Counted from the first letter of the stretch, positions 8,166 to 17,597 are shown. The stretch: DNA of 64,000 nt from CBDFHV01 sp965247705 (GCA_965247705.1 CBDFHV010000011.1:17341-81340); one strand, 5' to 3'. Notes: generated from the letters alone by a model not told the origin. Program-made: numbers and translations.

Positions 8166-8566
8166 AACCACAGAGGCACAGAGGCACAGAGGCACAGAGA
8201 AAGACGAAGGGAAGGAAAATTTTGCTTCGCGCGTTTTTCAACGCTGTCTCCCCAATTTCGTCGCACTCGCGCGTCATGCGCATCCAGAAGATTAACCACA
8301 GAGAACACAGAGAACACAGAGGAATCACAGAGAAGATTATTTTTGCGCGAAGCGCAGTCTATTCTCTCTTCTCTGTGTCCATCTCTGTGTTCTCTGTGTT
8401 CTCTGTGGTTAATCTTCTAAAGCCGCCGGTCCCGAGGTTTACGCCCCATGTTCAATCTTGTCGTCCCATAACGGCAATCCATGGAGGCACAGCGGACTGA
8501 CCAGCCCTCAGTGCGATTTTTCTTCTCTGTGCCTCTGTGCCTCTGTGCCTCTGTGCCTCTGTGGTG
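8166..8566. repeat. Nested CACAGAG inverted-repeat locus 2
   Basis: Second copy of the nested repeat architecture. Outer arms are 8166-8201 (CACAGAGG units) and 8523-8566 (inverted). The inner inverted pair is 8290-8325 and 8372-8416, around the hairpin TTGCGCGAAGCGCA at 8343-8356. The core and inner arms are almost identical to those at 6648-6757. No gene is seen in the remaining sequence of the stretch 8143-8576. An IS1380 element is inserted 10 bp after the last arm. Confidence 0.88.
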
Positions 8567-8580
8567 ATTCTTCTTTCTAG

Positions 8581-10179
8581 CCCCAATTATTCATGACGGC
8601 CATCGGATTTCAGCGGGACGAGCGGTAGCGACCGGGTTGACGGCGATTTTTGAGACGGATTGTCGGAGAGGTTGGAGGTTGTTGTTCGGGGCTCGTCCGG
8701 CGGCACCTGCCGCTTGGTTCAGGGCCCTTGGGCGGTGATGCGCCCGGCGATGGCGATCATGGCCGGCTGATAGGGATAGGCCGAAGGCAGGGCGATCCTG
8801 AGGCGCGACTTGAGCTCCTCGACGCGGACGGCGATTTTGAGAAACGCCCGGCGCAGGGTTTCGAAGGTGGCCGTTCGCCACAGCGATTTCCGAGGCGCCG
8901 CTTGGCGAAGCTGATGCAGCAGCCAGTAGGCGCCGGTATGCAGGAAGAGGCGGAACTGGTTGGCCTCCCAACGGTGGCACGACGTGCGGTCGGACTTGGT
9001 GTAGAGCTTGTGGTCCTTGATCATGTTTTCCATCCGCCCGCGGGCGCAGTAGACCTTCTCGTAGAGCGCCTTGGCGCGGCCGCTCAGGTTGGTGACGACG
9101 AAGCGGACGTCACAGCCCTTGGCGGTAGCTTCCACGCGGGCGATGACCGAGCGTTGCCGTGACCAGCTTTTGGCCTGGTAGCCGGTGTGGAAGAAGCGGC
9201 GCACCTTATCCTTTCCCTGCCCCGCCCGGCGCACGGCGGCGTCCTCGCACCACGGCTGGCCGATCCTGTTCAGCCGGGCGTTGCCGGAAAGCCCGAAGAT
9301 GTAGCCGCAGCCCTGACGTTCGAGGAATTCCATGGCCTCCGGCGTGGCGTAGTGGCCATCGCCCCGCACGGTGATCTCGACCCGTGGCCAGTTGCGGCGG
9401 ATGCGGCCGATGACGTGTCTCAGGATCCGCGCCGCCTCGTCGCCGGAGGGCCGCTTGCCGGGACGCAGCAGTGACATCACCGGCTTGCCGGTGGCCGCCT
9501 CGAAGATATGGATGGGTTGGAAGCAATAGTCGTCGTAATGGGCGTTGAACAGCGCCAGCTGCTGGCCGCCGTGAACGGCGTCGTCGGTGTCGTCGATATC
9601 GAGAACGATGCGCGCCGGAACGCGCTTGAAGCTGGCGCAAAACAGATCGATCATCGACAGCCCCATGCGCCCGAGCGCGCGCCATGACGGCGCGTTCTCG
9701 AGGCGCGACAGGGTCGGTTGGCTCATCAGGTCGTCGCCGCTCTCGGACAAACGGCCACAGGCCAGCTTGAACGCCGGATCGAAACGCAGAACGTCGAGGT
9801 CGTCGCAATCCTCATACCCGCAGGCAATAGCGAACAGGCGCGCCCGGATCATGTCTACGTAAGCGTGGGTCGTGCTCGCCGGGTCGCGCACGTCGGTGAC
9901 GCAGGAAGCGAGCACGTCGGCGATGCCGAGCCGCCTGTCGATCTCGCCCAACAACAACACCCCGCCGTCCGACGACAGCCGTCCGCCGTCGAAGCGGGCG
10001 CAAAGCGGCCTGCCTCCAACGGGTGACAAACCAGGGAGATAGGGGGTAATCTCGTTCATGGTGAGCCGTGGGTTGTTCTGTTGCCATGTGATCTTGTCTT
10101 GACACCAAAATCATACGGCATTTCAACAGGTTAATCTACGCTCACCAGCATTTTCAATCAGCGCCGTGAATAATTCGGG
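8581..10179 (-). mobile_element. IS1380-family insertion sequence
   Basis: A 1.6-kb element with ends CCCCAATTATTCATGACGGC (8581) and, inverted, CCCGAATTATTCACGGCGC (10179). It is flanked on both sides by CTAG (8577-8580 and 10180-10183), consistent with the 4-bp target duplication of the family. It carries a single full-length transposase gene. It separates repeat locus 2 from the bactofilin gene. Confidence 0.88.
8719..10059 (-). CDS. IS1380-family transposase
   Basis: A 446-residue transposase of the IS1380 (DDE group 1) type. Recognisable blocks are FDGGRLSSDGGVLLLGEID near the N-terminus, IVLDIDDTDDAVHG (catalytic Asp region), ITVRGDGHYATPEAM (second Asp) and YCARGRMENMIKDHK (Glu region). 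The frame is complete and the length is normal, so it may be active. Confidence 0.93.
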   Translation of the reverse strand: MNEITPYLPGLSPVGGRPLCARFDGGRLSSDGGVLLLGEIDRRLGIADVLASCVTDVRDPASTTHAYVDMIRARLFAIACGYEDCDDLDVLRFDPAFKLACGRLSESGDDLMSQPTLSRLENAPSWRALGRMGLSMIDLFCASFKRVPARIVLDIDDTDDAVHGGQQLALFNAHYDDYCFQPIHIFEAATGKPVMSLLRPGKRPSGDEAARILRHVIGRIRRNWPRVEITVRGDGHYATPEAMEFLERQGCGYIFGLSGNARLNRIGQPWCEDAAVRRAGQGKDKVRRFFHTGYQAKSWSRQRSVIARVEATAKGCDVRFVVTNLSGRAKALYEKVYCARGRMENMIKDHKLYTKSDRTSCHRWEANQFRLFLHTGAYWLLHQLRQAAPRKSLWRTATFETLRRAFLKIAVRVEELKSRLRIALPSAYPYQPAMIAIAGRITAQGP

Positions 10180-10201
10180 CTAGGTTGCCCGAGCCCGCTC
10201 C

Positions 10202-10777
10202 TCAGCCCTCCTCGGGCAGGGCCCGGTGCTGGGGGCGGTTGGCGGGGACGGCTTCGTCGGCCTGGTTCAGGGACCGGGTTTCGCCGGCGATCTCGCCGCC
10301 GGATTCGATGATGATCTTGCCATAGCGGATGGTGCCGCTGACCCGGCCCTGGGCGCGCACGGTGAGTTTGTCCCGGGCCACCAGTTCGCCCTCGAATTGG
10401 CCGCTGATGTCCGCCTCGTCCACGTTGGCGGCGCCCCGGAAATAGCCGCTGGCGGCGACCTCGATGACCCGGGCGTCGGACAGGGAGGCTTCCACCCGGC
10501 CTTCCACAACCAGCCGGTCGCAGGACGTGATCTCGCCCTTGAGCTCGATCTCGCGGCCGACGATGAGCTGCTTGTTCATCGCCTCACCGGGTCGGCGGTC
10601 GAGGCGCCGCGCCGGTTCGGGCCGGAAGGCGCGGGACGGCGACGGCGTCGGTGTCGGCGTCGGACGAGACGGGCGGCGGGAGAACGGCTTCAGCGGCGCC
10701 GCGGCGCCGCTGTCGGCTTCCGCACCTGCCTCGGCCGGGGCGCGGTCGGTGTCGCTGTCGTCTCGGGTATCGGCCAT
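10202..10777 (-). CDS. Bactofilin
   Basis: A 191-residue polymer-forming cytoskeletal protein. A basic, proline-rich N-terminal tail (about residues 1-66) precedes the right-handed beta-helix core (about 70-165), visible as the repeated pattern IELKGEITSCDRLVVEGRV, YFRGAANVDEADISGQFEG, LTVRAQGRVSG. Bactofilins assemble nucleotide-free filaments that localise cell-wall or polysaccharide machinery. It lies 37 bp downstream of the CysZ-like membrane gene on the same strand, so the two are probably co-transcribed. No peptidase M23 neighbour is present. Confidence 0.92.
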   Translation of the reverse strand: MADTRDDSDTDRAPAEAGAEADSGAAAPLKPFSRRPSRPTPTPTPSPSRAFRPEPARRLDRRPGEAMNKQLIVGREIELKGEITSCDRLVVEGRVEASLSDARVIEVAASGYFRGAANVDEADISGQFEGELVARDKLTVRAQGRVSGTIRYGKIIIESGGEIAGETRSLNQADEAVPANRPQHRALPEEG

Positions 10778-10814
10778 GGGACGTAAAGCCCTCCTTGGCT
10801 GCGGGTGGTTCCGA

Positions 10815-11498
10815 TCATGGCCGGCCGGCGCGGGCGCGGGCCTCTTCGAACAGGTGCACCATGGCGGCGGTGGCGACCACCGGGGTCAGCAGGTTGACGA
10901 TGGGTACCGTCAGCAGCAGCGCCGTGGCGACACCGGCCAGGAACACCGGACCCGCGTTCCGCTGCCGCAGACCGAGCGCCGCGCCGGAGTCGAGCCGCCG
11001 AAGCGCTACCAGCTCAAAATACTCACGGCCCAGAAGATATCCGTTCACCCCGTAGAAGACAAAAGGGAAAACCGGTGGCAACAGCAGGAACACCAGCAGG
11101 CCCAGGTTGAGGAGCACCATCACCGCGGTAAAGCGCGCCGCCGCCACGACGCTGGCCATGACGGTCTGCCCCGGGGCCGGCGGCAGGTCCGGGTAGTGGC
11201 GCCGCTCCACCGCCGCCGCCACCCGCTCCAGCAGGAAGCCCACCATCAGGGTCACCACGCCCGGAAACATCAGCCAGGTGATCCACAGGGTGGCGAGGCC
11301 CCCCAGGAGATCGACGATCCATTCGGCCCAGGCGAGCCACCAGACATCGATCAGCACCGTCGAGGTCACCAGCAGCCCGACGGCCCCCAGCAGCAGCGCG
11401 AAAACCGCGGCGGCGACGGCGACGCCGATCCACATGACGCCCCGGGTCGCCGGATCGCCCAATTGACCGACCGCTTTCGTGAAGGACCGCCACAACAC
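10815..11498 (-). CDS. EI24/CysZ-like integral membrane protein
   Basis: A 227-residue inner-membrane protein with at least four hydrophobic segments: WIGVAVAAAVFALLLGAVG, the region around LLGGLATLWITWLMFPGVV, FTAVMVLLNLGLLVFLLLP and VFLAGVATALLLTVPIVNL. The loop YFELVALRRLDSGAALGLRQ and the closing NLLTPVVATAAMVHLF are typical of the EI24 domain, whose best-known member, CysZ, takes up sulfate. No cys genes are nearby, so transport of sulfate is not supported by context. It is transcribed with the bactofilin. Confidence 0.8.
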   Translation of the reverse strand: MLWRSFTKAVGQLGDPATRGVMWIGVAVAAAVFALLLGAVGLLVTSTVLIDVWWLAWAEWIVDLLGGLATLWITWLMFPGVVTLMVGFLLERVAAAVERRHYPDLPPAPGQTVMASVVAAARFTAVMVLLNLGLLVFLLLPPVFPFVFYGVNGYLLGREYFELVALRRLDSGAALGLRQRNAGPVFLAGVATALLLTVPIVNLLTPVVATAAMVHLFEEARARAGRP

Positions 11499-11638
11499 GT
11501 CCGCCGTCTCCCCGAATCAATGCACCAGGCCGGCATCATTGTGACCCAGGGTGACCAAAAGATTAAGTCGTGGGGGGATTCCCTGCCGGGGTTCGGAAGC
11601 TATACTGCCATCATTCCATTCCGTGGAAGGGTCCGCCC

Positions 11639-12625
11639 ATGCCCGAGGTTCGCCACGACGTGCTCGCCATCGGCAACGCCATCGTCGACGTCCTCACCCA
11701 TGCCGACGACATGGACGTCGGACGGCTCGGCCTGTCCAAGGGCACCATGACCCTGATCGACGCCGAGCGGGCCCACGCCCTCTACGAATCCATGGGCCCG
11801 ACCGTCGAAAGCTCGGGCGGTTCGGCCGCCAACACGGTGGCCGCGCTCGCCTCTTTCGGCGGGCAAGGCGCCTTTATCGGTATGGTGCGCGACGACTCCA
11901 TGGGCACAATCTTTCGCCACGACATCCGCGCCGCCGGCATCGCCTTCGACGCCGGCGCCGCAAAGGAAGGGCCCAGCACCGGCCGCTGCCTGATCTTCAT
12001 TACCCCCGACGCCCAGCGCACCATGCAGACCTACCTGGGCGCCGCCACCACCCTGGGGCCGGAGGACGTGGATCCGGCAATGGTGGCCGCGGCCCAGGTC
12101 ACCTACCTGGAAGGCTACCTGTGGGACCCGCCGCGGGCCAAGGAAGCCTTTCGCAAAGCCGCCACCATCGCCGCCGAGGCGGGGCGGGACGTTTCCCTGA
12201 CCCTATCGGATCCCTTCTGCGTCGATCGCCATCGAGCCGATTTCCTGGACCTGGTGGAAAACCACGTGGACGTGCTGTTCGCCAACGAGGACGAAATCAA
12301 GGCCCTTTACCAGGTGGACGCCTTCGATGACGGGCTGCAGCGCGTCCGCCACCATTGCCGGGTGGCGGCGCTCACCCGCAGCGAAAAGGGTTCGGTGGTC
12401 GTCTCCGGCGACGAGGTCCACGTGGTGGACGCCGCCCCGGTGGCGGATATCCGGGACACCACGGGCGCCGGCGACGCCTACGCCGCGGGGTTCCTCTTTG
12501 GCCTCACCCAGGGTCGCGACCTGGCGATCTGCGCCCGCATCGGCGGAATCGCCGCCGCCGAGGTGATCTCCCACGTCGGCGCTCGGCCCGAGAGGTCCCT
12601 CAAGGACCTGGCGGCTGGCCTGTAA
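11639..12625 (+). CDS. Adenosine kinase / PfkB-family sugar kinase
   Basis: A 328-residue ribokinase-superfamily enzyme. Signature 1 (GSAANTVAALASFGG) and signature 2 (DTTGAGDAYAAGFLFG, containing the catalytic Asp) are both intact. The N-terminus (DVLAIGNAIVDVLTHAD) is the alphaproteobacterial adenosine-kinase type, which phosphorylates adenosine to AMP; a different nucleoside or sugar substrate is possible. ATG 11639 is preceded by GGAAGGG. It is followed at 5 bp by the glycosyltransferase gene and may share its transcript. Confidence 0.9.
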   Translation: MPEVRHDVLAIGNAIVDVLTHADDMDVGRLGLSKGTMTLIDAERAHALYESMGPTVESSGGSAANTVAALASFGGQGAFIGMVRDDSMGTIFRHDIRAAGIAFDAGAAKEGPSTGRCLIFITPDAQRTMQTYLGAATTLGPEDVDPAMVAAAQVTYLEGYLWDPPRAKEAFRKAATIAAEAGRDVSLTLSDPFCVDRHRADFLDLVENHVDVLFANEDEIKALYQVDAFDDGLQRVRHHCRVAALTRSEKGSVVVSGDEVHVVDAAPVADIRDTTGAGDAYAAGFLFGLTQGRDLAICARIGGIAAAEVISHVGARPERSLKDLAAGL

Positions 12626-12630
12626 CGGAC

Positions 12631-13902
12631 ATGGCGACCGAGCACGACCAGACGGACACGGCGACGATCACCGGCCCGGAGCTTGGCCAGGAACCGGTGG
12701 AGTCATATGCCCGCAGCGCCTTCTGGCGCCTGTTCCCGGCGGGCATGCGGCGGCGGTGGTGGACGTTTCGGCTGTTCGACCTCCTGGCCCGCTGGTGGCC
12801 GGTGGCCGGGCCGCTCCGCGGCCTGCTGGTGGTGCGCATGGACGGTATCGGCGACATGGTGCTGTTCCGCAATTCCCTCGACCGCTATGCCGAGGTCTTT
12901 GGTGTCGCGCGTGACGAAATCACCGTCCTGGGGTGCGACAGCTGGGCCGGCATCGCGGCACCGGTGTTCGCGGGCTATGCGGTCATTTCCATCGACGAGC
13001 ATTCCTACGCCCGAGATCCCCTGTACCGCTTTCGGGTCAACCTGAAGGTGCGGCGGCTGGCGCCGCGCATCGCCGTCTGCGATTCCTACCTGCGCCGGGC
13101 CCTGATGGCCGACAGTCTGGTGTGGGCATCCGCCGCGCCCCTCAGCGTGGTCTCGCGGCCCTACATCAGCGAGCGCACCCGACCCGAGTTCACATATTAC
13201 TTGAGTCAAGCAAGCCGGATCATCGATACCGGGCACTATCCCACCCATGAGGTGGTGCGACACGCCCGCTTCCTGTCGGCTGTCGCGGGGCGAACCATCC
13301 CGCCCGAGGCGCCCCGCATACCGTGGCCGGAACGTCCTTGTCCCATCGAACCGGGGGCGCCCTACATCGTGCTCAACCCGGGCAGCAACGAACCCGGTCG
13401 CCGCTGGCCGGCGGGCCACTACGGCAAGTTGGCGAAGCGCCTGCGAGAGGCGGACTACCGGGTCGTGCTGGTGGGCGGACAGGGCGATCGGTCGACGGCC
13501 GAGGCGACTCTCGCCGAGGCCGGTTCAGAGTTCGTTCTCGACCTGACCGGGCACACGGACCTGGCCGGGCTTCTGGACGTGATGGCCGGCGCGGCCGCCG
13601 TGGTCAGCAACGATTCCGGCCCCGCCCATTTGGCTATCGCCCAAGGCACCCCGACCGTGACCATTGTCGGCGGCGGCCACTTCGGCAGCTTTTTCCCCTA
13701 CCCGGAGGGGGTGGCGCCGCCCCACGCGCGTTTCGTCCATCGGCCTATGGACTGCTACCACTGCTTCTGGCGTTGTCACCGGCGCGACACCAAGTTCGAT
13801 GTGTTCCCTTGCGTCGAGCACGTGCCCCTGGACGAGGTGTGGGAGGCACTGCAAAGCCTGCTGGCGCCCGCGGCGCGGGCGGCGGCGGTGGCGGGCGATT
13901 GA
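12631..13902 (+). CDS. Glycosyltransferase family 9 (heptosyltransferase-like)
   Basis: A 423-residue ADP-heptose:LPS heptosyltransferase-like enzyme, probably acting at the inner face of the cytoplasmic membrane on lipopolysaccharide or another glycan. The N-terminal signature LLVVRMDGIGDMVLF and the donor-binding C-terminal half (VLNPGSNEPGRRWP, LTGHTDLAGLLDVMAGA, VVSNDSGPAHLAIAQGTPT) are present. A Cys-rich loop (CYHCFWRC) near the C-terminus is shared with related GT9 proteins. It starts 5 bp after the kinase gene and ends 3 bp before the methyltransferase gene, so the three form an operon. Confidence 0.88.
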   Translation: MATEHDQTDTATITGPELGQEPVESYARSAFWRLFPAGMRRRWWTFRLFDLLARWWPVAGPLRGLLVVRMDGIGDMVLFRNSLDRYAEVFGVARDEITVLGCDSWAGIAAPVFAGYAVISIDEHSYARDPLYRFRVNLKVRRLAPRIAVCDSYLRRALMADSLVWASAAPLSVVSRPYISERTRPEFTYYLSQASRIIDTGHYPTHEVVRHARFLSAVAGRTIPPEAPRIPWPERPCPIEPGAPYIVLNPGSNEPGRRWPAGHYGKLAKRLREADYRVVLVGGQGDRSTAEATLAEAGSEFVLDLTGHTDLAGLLDVMAGAAAVVSNDSGPAHLAIAQGTPTVTIVGGGHFGSFFPYPEGVAPPHARFVHRPMDCYHCFWRCHRRDTKFDVFPCVEHVPLDEVWEALQSLLAPAARAAAVAGD

Positions 13903-13905
13903 CCG

Positions 13906-14619
13906 GTGAGCGTCGAGGCAGGCCCGTTCTACGACGCCTACGCCCGGTTCAAGGTCTACGCCCGCCCAAGCCTCGCGGCCAAGCACATCAAGCGCCTGGA
14001 CCGGGACTTGTGGCGACCGGGGGATTTCGCGGCCACCATGTCGGTGCTCGAGGTGGGGTGCGGCACCGGCCTGGTTCTGGCCTACCTGCGCCATAGGGGA
14101 ATCCGAGACCTGCTGGGTATCGACCGGGACCCGGCCCTCGTGGCGCACATCCCGGAAGCGGTGGTCGATTGCTTCCGGGTCGCCGACCTGTGGGACTTCC
14201 TCGCCGACGGCGGCGCGGACCGGCGGTTCGACCGGGTGCTACTGCTGGACGTTCTCGAGCATTTCGAGCCGCGGGACGGATTGGCGCTGCTTCGCGGCTT
14301 GGGAGATATTCTGACGGAACAGGGCCGGATCGTCGTCAAGGTGCCCAACATGGCCTCCCCCTGGGGCGCGGCCTACCAGTATGGCGACCTCACCCACAAG
14401 GCGGCCTATACCCCCGACAGTCTGCGTCAGGTGGCCATCGTCGCCGGCCTTGCCGTCGAGCGCTGCTGGCCCCACCGGGAAGGCAGCCCGCCGCGGCAAG
14501 TCACCGACCGCCTGTTCCATGCCCTGCTGGGCCGCCTGGTGGCGAGCCCGCCGGAAATCTGGACGGCGAACCTGTTCGCGCTGCTGGCGCGGGCTCCGGT
14601 GGCAGACGAGGCTCCGTAG
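13906..14619 (+). CDS. Class I SAM-dependent methyltransferase
   Basis: A 237-residue methyltransferase. The SAM-binding motif I is VLEVGCGTGLVLAYL (about residues 47-61), the acidic end of strand 2 is LLGIDRD, and LLLDVLEHFE is motif IV. The family modifies small molecules, sugars or lipids, and the target is unknown. Its position between two family-9 glycosyltransferases suggests methylation of a surface saccharide. GTG start at 13906 lies 3 bp after the previous stop. Confidence 0.88.
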   Translation: MSVEAGPFYDAYARFKVYARPSLAAKHIKRLDRDLWRPGDFAATMSVLEVGCGTGLVLAYLRHRGIRDLLGIDRDPALVAHIPEAVVDCFRVADLWDFLADGGADRRFDRVLLLDVLEHFEPRDGLALLRGLGDILTEQGRIVVKVPNMASPWGAAYQYGDLTHKAAYTPDSLRQVAIVAGLAVERCWPHREGSPPRQVTDRLFHALLGRLVASPPEIWTANLFALLARAPVADEAP

Positions 14620-14650
14620 TGGAGGTGCGCCAGGTCGACCTTCGGAGTTA

Positions 14651-14752
14651 CCCCCCCCACCCCAACCCTCCCCCTCCAGGGGGGAGGGAGATGACATTGC
14701 CACCGTGCCTCGAAAGCCCTCCCCCCGGGAGGGGGAGGGTTGGGTGGGGGGG
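14651..14752. repeat. C/G-rich inverted repeat between methyltransferase and GT9 genes
   Basis: Two complementary arms, 14651-14677 and 14727-14752, of the type CCCCACCCCAACCCTCCCC, separated by about 50 bp. As RNA it would form a very stable hairpin. The ATG of the next gene (14753) touches the right arm, whose G-rich end could also serve as a ribosome-binding site. Similar dispersed palindromes occur widely in high-GC proteobacteria. Confidence 0.85.
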
Positions 14753-15937
14753 ATGGCGCCAACCCGTGTCCTGGTGCCCATGAGCCGCCTGTGGCTACCC
14801 GTCCTGGATGTGCTGATCGGGCTGCTGTTACGGCTCGTACCGCATGCGAAACGACAAGTCGGCGTCCTGGTCTCCTGCGGTGGCGGATTGGGCGATGCGT
14901 TGCTGTTCGCGGTGGTCCTGGACCGCTTCCGCTCCTTGGCCGAGGACGGCGAGCCCGTGGACGTCCTGGTGCGCACGGATACCAAGGCCGCGACGTTCGC
15001 CTATCCCGCCGGGGTCGGCGTCATTGCCGTCGACTATCGCCGCTTCCTGCGGTCGCCCTCCTATCGCCTGCGGACGTGTTTGGGGTTACGGCGGCGGGGC
15101 TATCGGCTGGCGGTGTCGGCCGATCATCTTCGCCATCCCTTGATCGACGATGTCCTGATCCGGGTCACGGGGGCGCCGGCGCGAAAGGCCATGACGCCGA
15201 GGTCCTGGTCCAAGTACGACCGACTGCTGACGCGCGCCCGGCGCGGCTACACCCATCTCAAGCCGGTGCCGCCGGTCCTGGCCCACCGCCTGGTGCGCTG
15301 GGTGGAACTGGCAAACTGGCTCACCGGGCGCGAGGACCCGGTGCCTGTGGTCGAGCTTCCGGCCGGCGCCCTGCCGGCCCGGGCTACGCTTGAACGGGAT
15401 ACGGTGGTACTGCACCCTTTCTCCGCCATTCCACAGCGCCAGTACGGGGTCGATACGTTCCAGCGAATTCTAAGCAGCCTGCCGGCGGACATGACCGTCG
15501 TCCTTTCAGCCGGGCCCGGGGACCTGGCGCGCAATCCGGAATTCGAGGCCCTGCTCGAGGATTCCCGCGTGCGCCTGGACGAAAGCGACCTGGTGGAGAA
15601 AGCGGCGCTCTTGGGAGGCGCCCGCCTGGTGGTCTCCGTCGACACGTCCCTGATGCATCTGGCGGTGCTGGCCGGCGCGCCAACCTTGTGCCTGGGCAGT
15701 GCCGCTCACTTGGTGGACAGCCTGCCCTACGATGCCCGCATGATCCCGGGAAACGTCACCTTCCTCTATCACCACATGCCCTGTGCCGGCTGCCTGGGCG
15801 CCTGCCGCTGGGCCTTGGAGGACGGGCGCTATCCCTGTATCGCCCGGGTCGACGACGCCCTGGTGGTGGATCGGGTCACGGCGATGCTGGCGCCGGGCGC
15901 GGCGCCGAACGAGCCGCGTTCCCCACCCACACGATGA
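14753..15937 (+). CDS. Glycosyltransferase family 9, second copy
   Basis: A 394-residue GT9 protein. Visible are VGVLVSCGGGLGDALLFAVV (the N-terminal Rossmann loop, with GGGLGD in place of the usual DGIGD), VVLHPFSAIPQRQYG and the C-terminal donor-site block GGARLVVSVDTSLMHLAVLAG. It also has the Cys-containing loop CAGCLGACRW. It probably adds a sugar to the same glycan as the first GT9. The start could be ATG 14780 instead, which avoids the palindrome. Its last 62 bp overlap the end of the AmpG-like gene on the other strand. Confidence 0.83.
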   Translation: MAPTRVLVPMSRLWLPVLDVLIGLLLRLVPHAKRQVGVLVSCGGGLGDALLFAVVLDRFRSLAEDGEPVDVLVRTDTKAATFAYPAGVGVIAVDYRRFLRSPSYRLRTCLGLRRRGYRLAVSADHLRHPLIDDVLIRVTGAPARKAMTPRSWSKYDRLLTRARRGYTHLKPVPPVLAHRLVRWVELANWLTGREDPVPVVELPAGALPARATLERDTVVLHPFSAIPQRQYGVDTFQRILSSLPADMTVVLSAGPGDLARNPEFEALLEDSRVRLDESDLVEKAALLGGARLVVSVDTSLMHLAVLAGAPTLCLGSAAHLVDSLPYDARMIPGNVTFLYHHMPCAGCLGACRWALEDGRYPCIARVDDALVVDRVTAMLAPGAAPNEPRSPPTR

Positions 15938-17450
15938 GCACCAGCACCGGCACCCCCAAAGCCGCCGTCAGCATGAAGAAAGCCGGATAGCCGATGTTGT
16001 CGACGATCGACCCCGAATAACCGGCGATGATCTTCGGGATAAGGGTCATCAGGGAGGTAAAGAGGGCGTACTGCATGGCGGTGAAGGAAACGCTGGTCAG
16101 GCTCGACAGGTAGGCCACGAAAGCGGCCGCCGCGATGCCGGCGCTGGCGTTGTCGGCGAGGATGACGATGGTCAGGAGCACCGCGTCATGGCCCTGGCTG
16201 GCCACATAGGCGAACAGCACGTTGGTGGCCGCCGCCAGAAAGCCGCCCAGGAACAGGATGCGCAGCACCCCGTAGCGCATGGCCAGAACGCCGCCCAGGA
16301 AGCCGCCGACAATGGTCGCAAAGAGGCCGTAGGTCTTGGAATAGAGGGCGATCTCTTCCTTGGTGAAGCCCAGATCCCGGTAGAAGACGTTGGCGATGGC
16401 GCCCATGACCACGTCGGAAATGCGGTAAAGGCCGATCAGGGCAATGATGAGCAGGGCAAGCTTCCCGTAGCGCCGCAGGAAATCGGCCAGTGGCGCCACA
16501 TAGCCCTCGACCACCATCCGCCGCGGCGCCAGCCCCGCCGACACCAGTCCCCAGGCCATGATCACGGCCATGGAGACACTGAAGGTCAGGCGCAGGGTTT
16601 CGGCGAGAAAACCGGCCAGGACCGGACCCAGGCCGGCAGCGGCGGCCAGACCTGCCTTGACCGCGGCCGCCGGCTCGGCGGAAACCAGGAACCCGGCCAC
16701 GAAAGCCCCGGCGGCGATGGCGAAAACCAGCAGAAATCGCAGATTGTGGTCCAGCCGCCCGAAGGCCGTTTCCGCCTCGCGCACCACGTCCGGCTCGCGG
16801 ATGATCAGGGTCGTCGCGACACCGATGGCCATGGCGCCGGCCATCGCCGTGTAGGCCACCCGCCAGCCCTCGTAATTGTAAACCGTATCGCTGCCGAACC
16901 GACTTGCCAGATAGAGGGCGCCGGCCCCGGCGAGCAGCATGCCGATCCGATAGCCGGCGATGTAGGTGGACGACAGCAGGGCTTGCAGATCCGCGTCCGC
17001 CGATTCGATTCGATAGGCATCGATGACGATGTCCTGGGTGGCCGACGAGAAACCGAGCGCCACGGCGGCCACGGCGGTCATCACCAGATGGGTCTGGGGA
17101 TCGCTCGAAGCCATGGCCAGAATGGAGAGGATCACCGCCGCCTGGGCGACCAGGAGCCAGGCCCGGCGCCGGCCAAGCCGCGCGGTCAGAATGGGCAGGG
17201 GGATCTTGTCCACCAGGGGCGCCCAGACGAACTTGAAGGAATAGCCCAGCGCCGCCCAACTGAAGAAGGTGATGGTCGAGCGCTCCAGGCCCGCCTCCCG
17301 CAGCCATACGGACAGGGTGCCGAAGATCAACAGGATGGGGATCCCGGCGGAGAAACCGAGAAACAGCATGGTGACGACGCGGGGGTGAAGAAAGGCGCGG
17401 ACCGCCTCTCCCCAACTGCGATGTGCGGCGCCGATCCGCCGGTCCTCCAT
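15876..17450 (-). CDS. AmpG-like muropeptide permease (MFS)
   Basis: A 524-residue major-facilitator protein with about 12-14 hydrophobic helices. The N-terminal blocks LGFSAGIPILLIFGTLSVWL, ITFFSWAALGYSFKFVWAP and the loop RLGRRRAWLL, together with GFSSATQDIVIDAYRIE, are those of AmpG, which imports anhydromuropeptides for cell-wall recycling. It is longer than E. coli AmpG core sequences because of a central insertion (about residues 230-300). No amp or recycling genes are adjacent. Confidence 0.88.
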   Translation of the reverse strand: MEDRRIGAAHRSWGEAVRAFLHPRVVTMLFLGFSAGIPILLIFGTLSVWLREAGLERSTITFFSWAALGYSFKFVWAPLVDKIPLPILTARLGRRRAWLLVAQAAVILSILAMASSDPQTHLVMTAVAAVALGFSSATQDIVIDAYRIESADADLQALLSSTYIAGYRIGMLLAGAGALYLASRFGSDTVYNYEGWRVAYTAMAGAMAIGVATTLIIREPDVVREAETAFGRLDHNLRFLLVFAIAAGAFVAGFLVSAEPAAAVKAGLAAAAGLGPVLAGFLAETLRLTFSVSMAVIMAWGLVSAGLAPRRMVVEGYVAPLADFLRRYGKLALLIIALIGLYRISDVVMGAIANVFYRDLGFTKEEIALYSKTYGLFATIVGGFLGGVLAMRYGVLRILFLGGFLAAATNVLFAYVASQGHDAVLLTIVILADNASAGIAAAAFVAYLSSLTSVSFTAMQYALFTSLMTLIPKIIAGYSGSIVDNIGYPAFFMLTAALGVPVLVLIVWVGNAARSAPRPAPASP

Positions 17451-17597
17451 TGGTCGCCTTTGCCGCCTGTTGCCCGATTCGGCAAGGATAGCCGTTTCTC
17501 CGCATCGCCGTAACGGGCGATGCCTGGATTGCCGTCATGATTGGGAACCAGTCGGCGGCACCAAGCTGGCGACGCCACAACCAGGACTCGAGGCCGC

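Noticed and set aside
8145..8420. Plus-strand frames with Ser/Phe/Leu-rich repeats (SVFSVFSVVNL type)
   Set aside because: These are translations of the CACAGAG repeat, seen in all frames and both directions; not genes.
14239..14985. Minus-strand frame across the C/G-rich palindrome
   Set aside because: Produced by the inverted repeat and the opposite strand of two real genes.
15783..17513. 576-codon plus-strand frame opposite the AmpG-like gene
   Set aside because: Composition rich in Gly/His/Gln/Arg without motifs, typical of an antisense shadow of a membrane protein gene.
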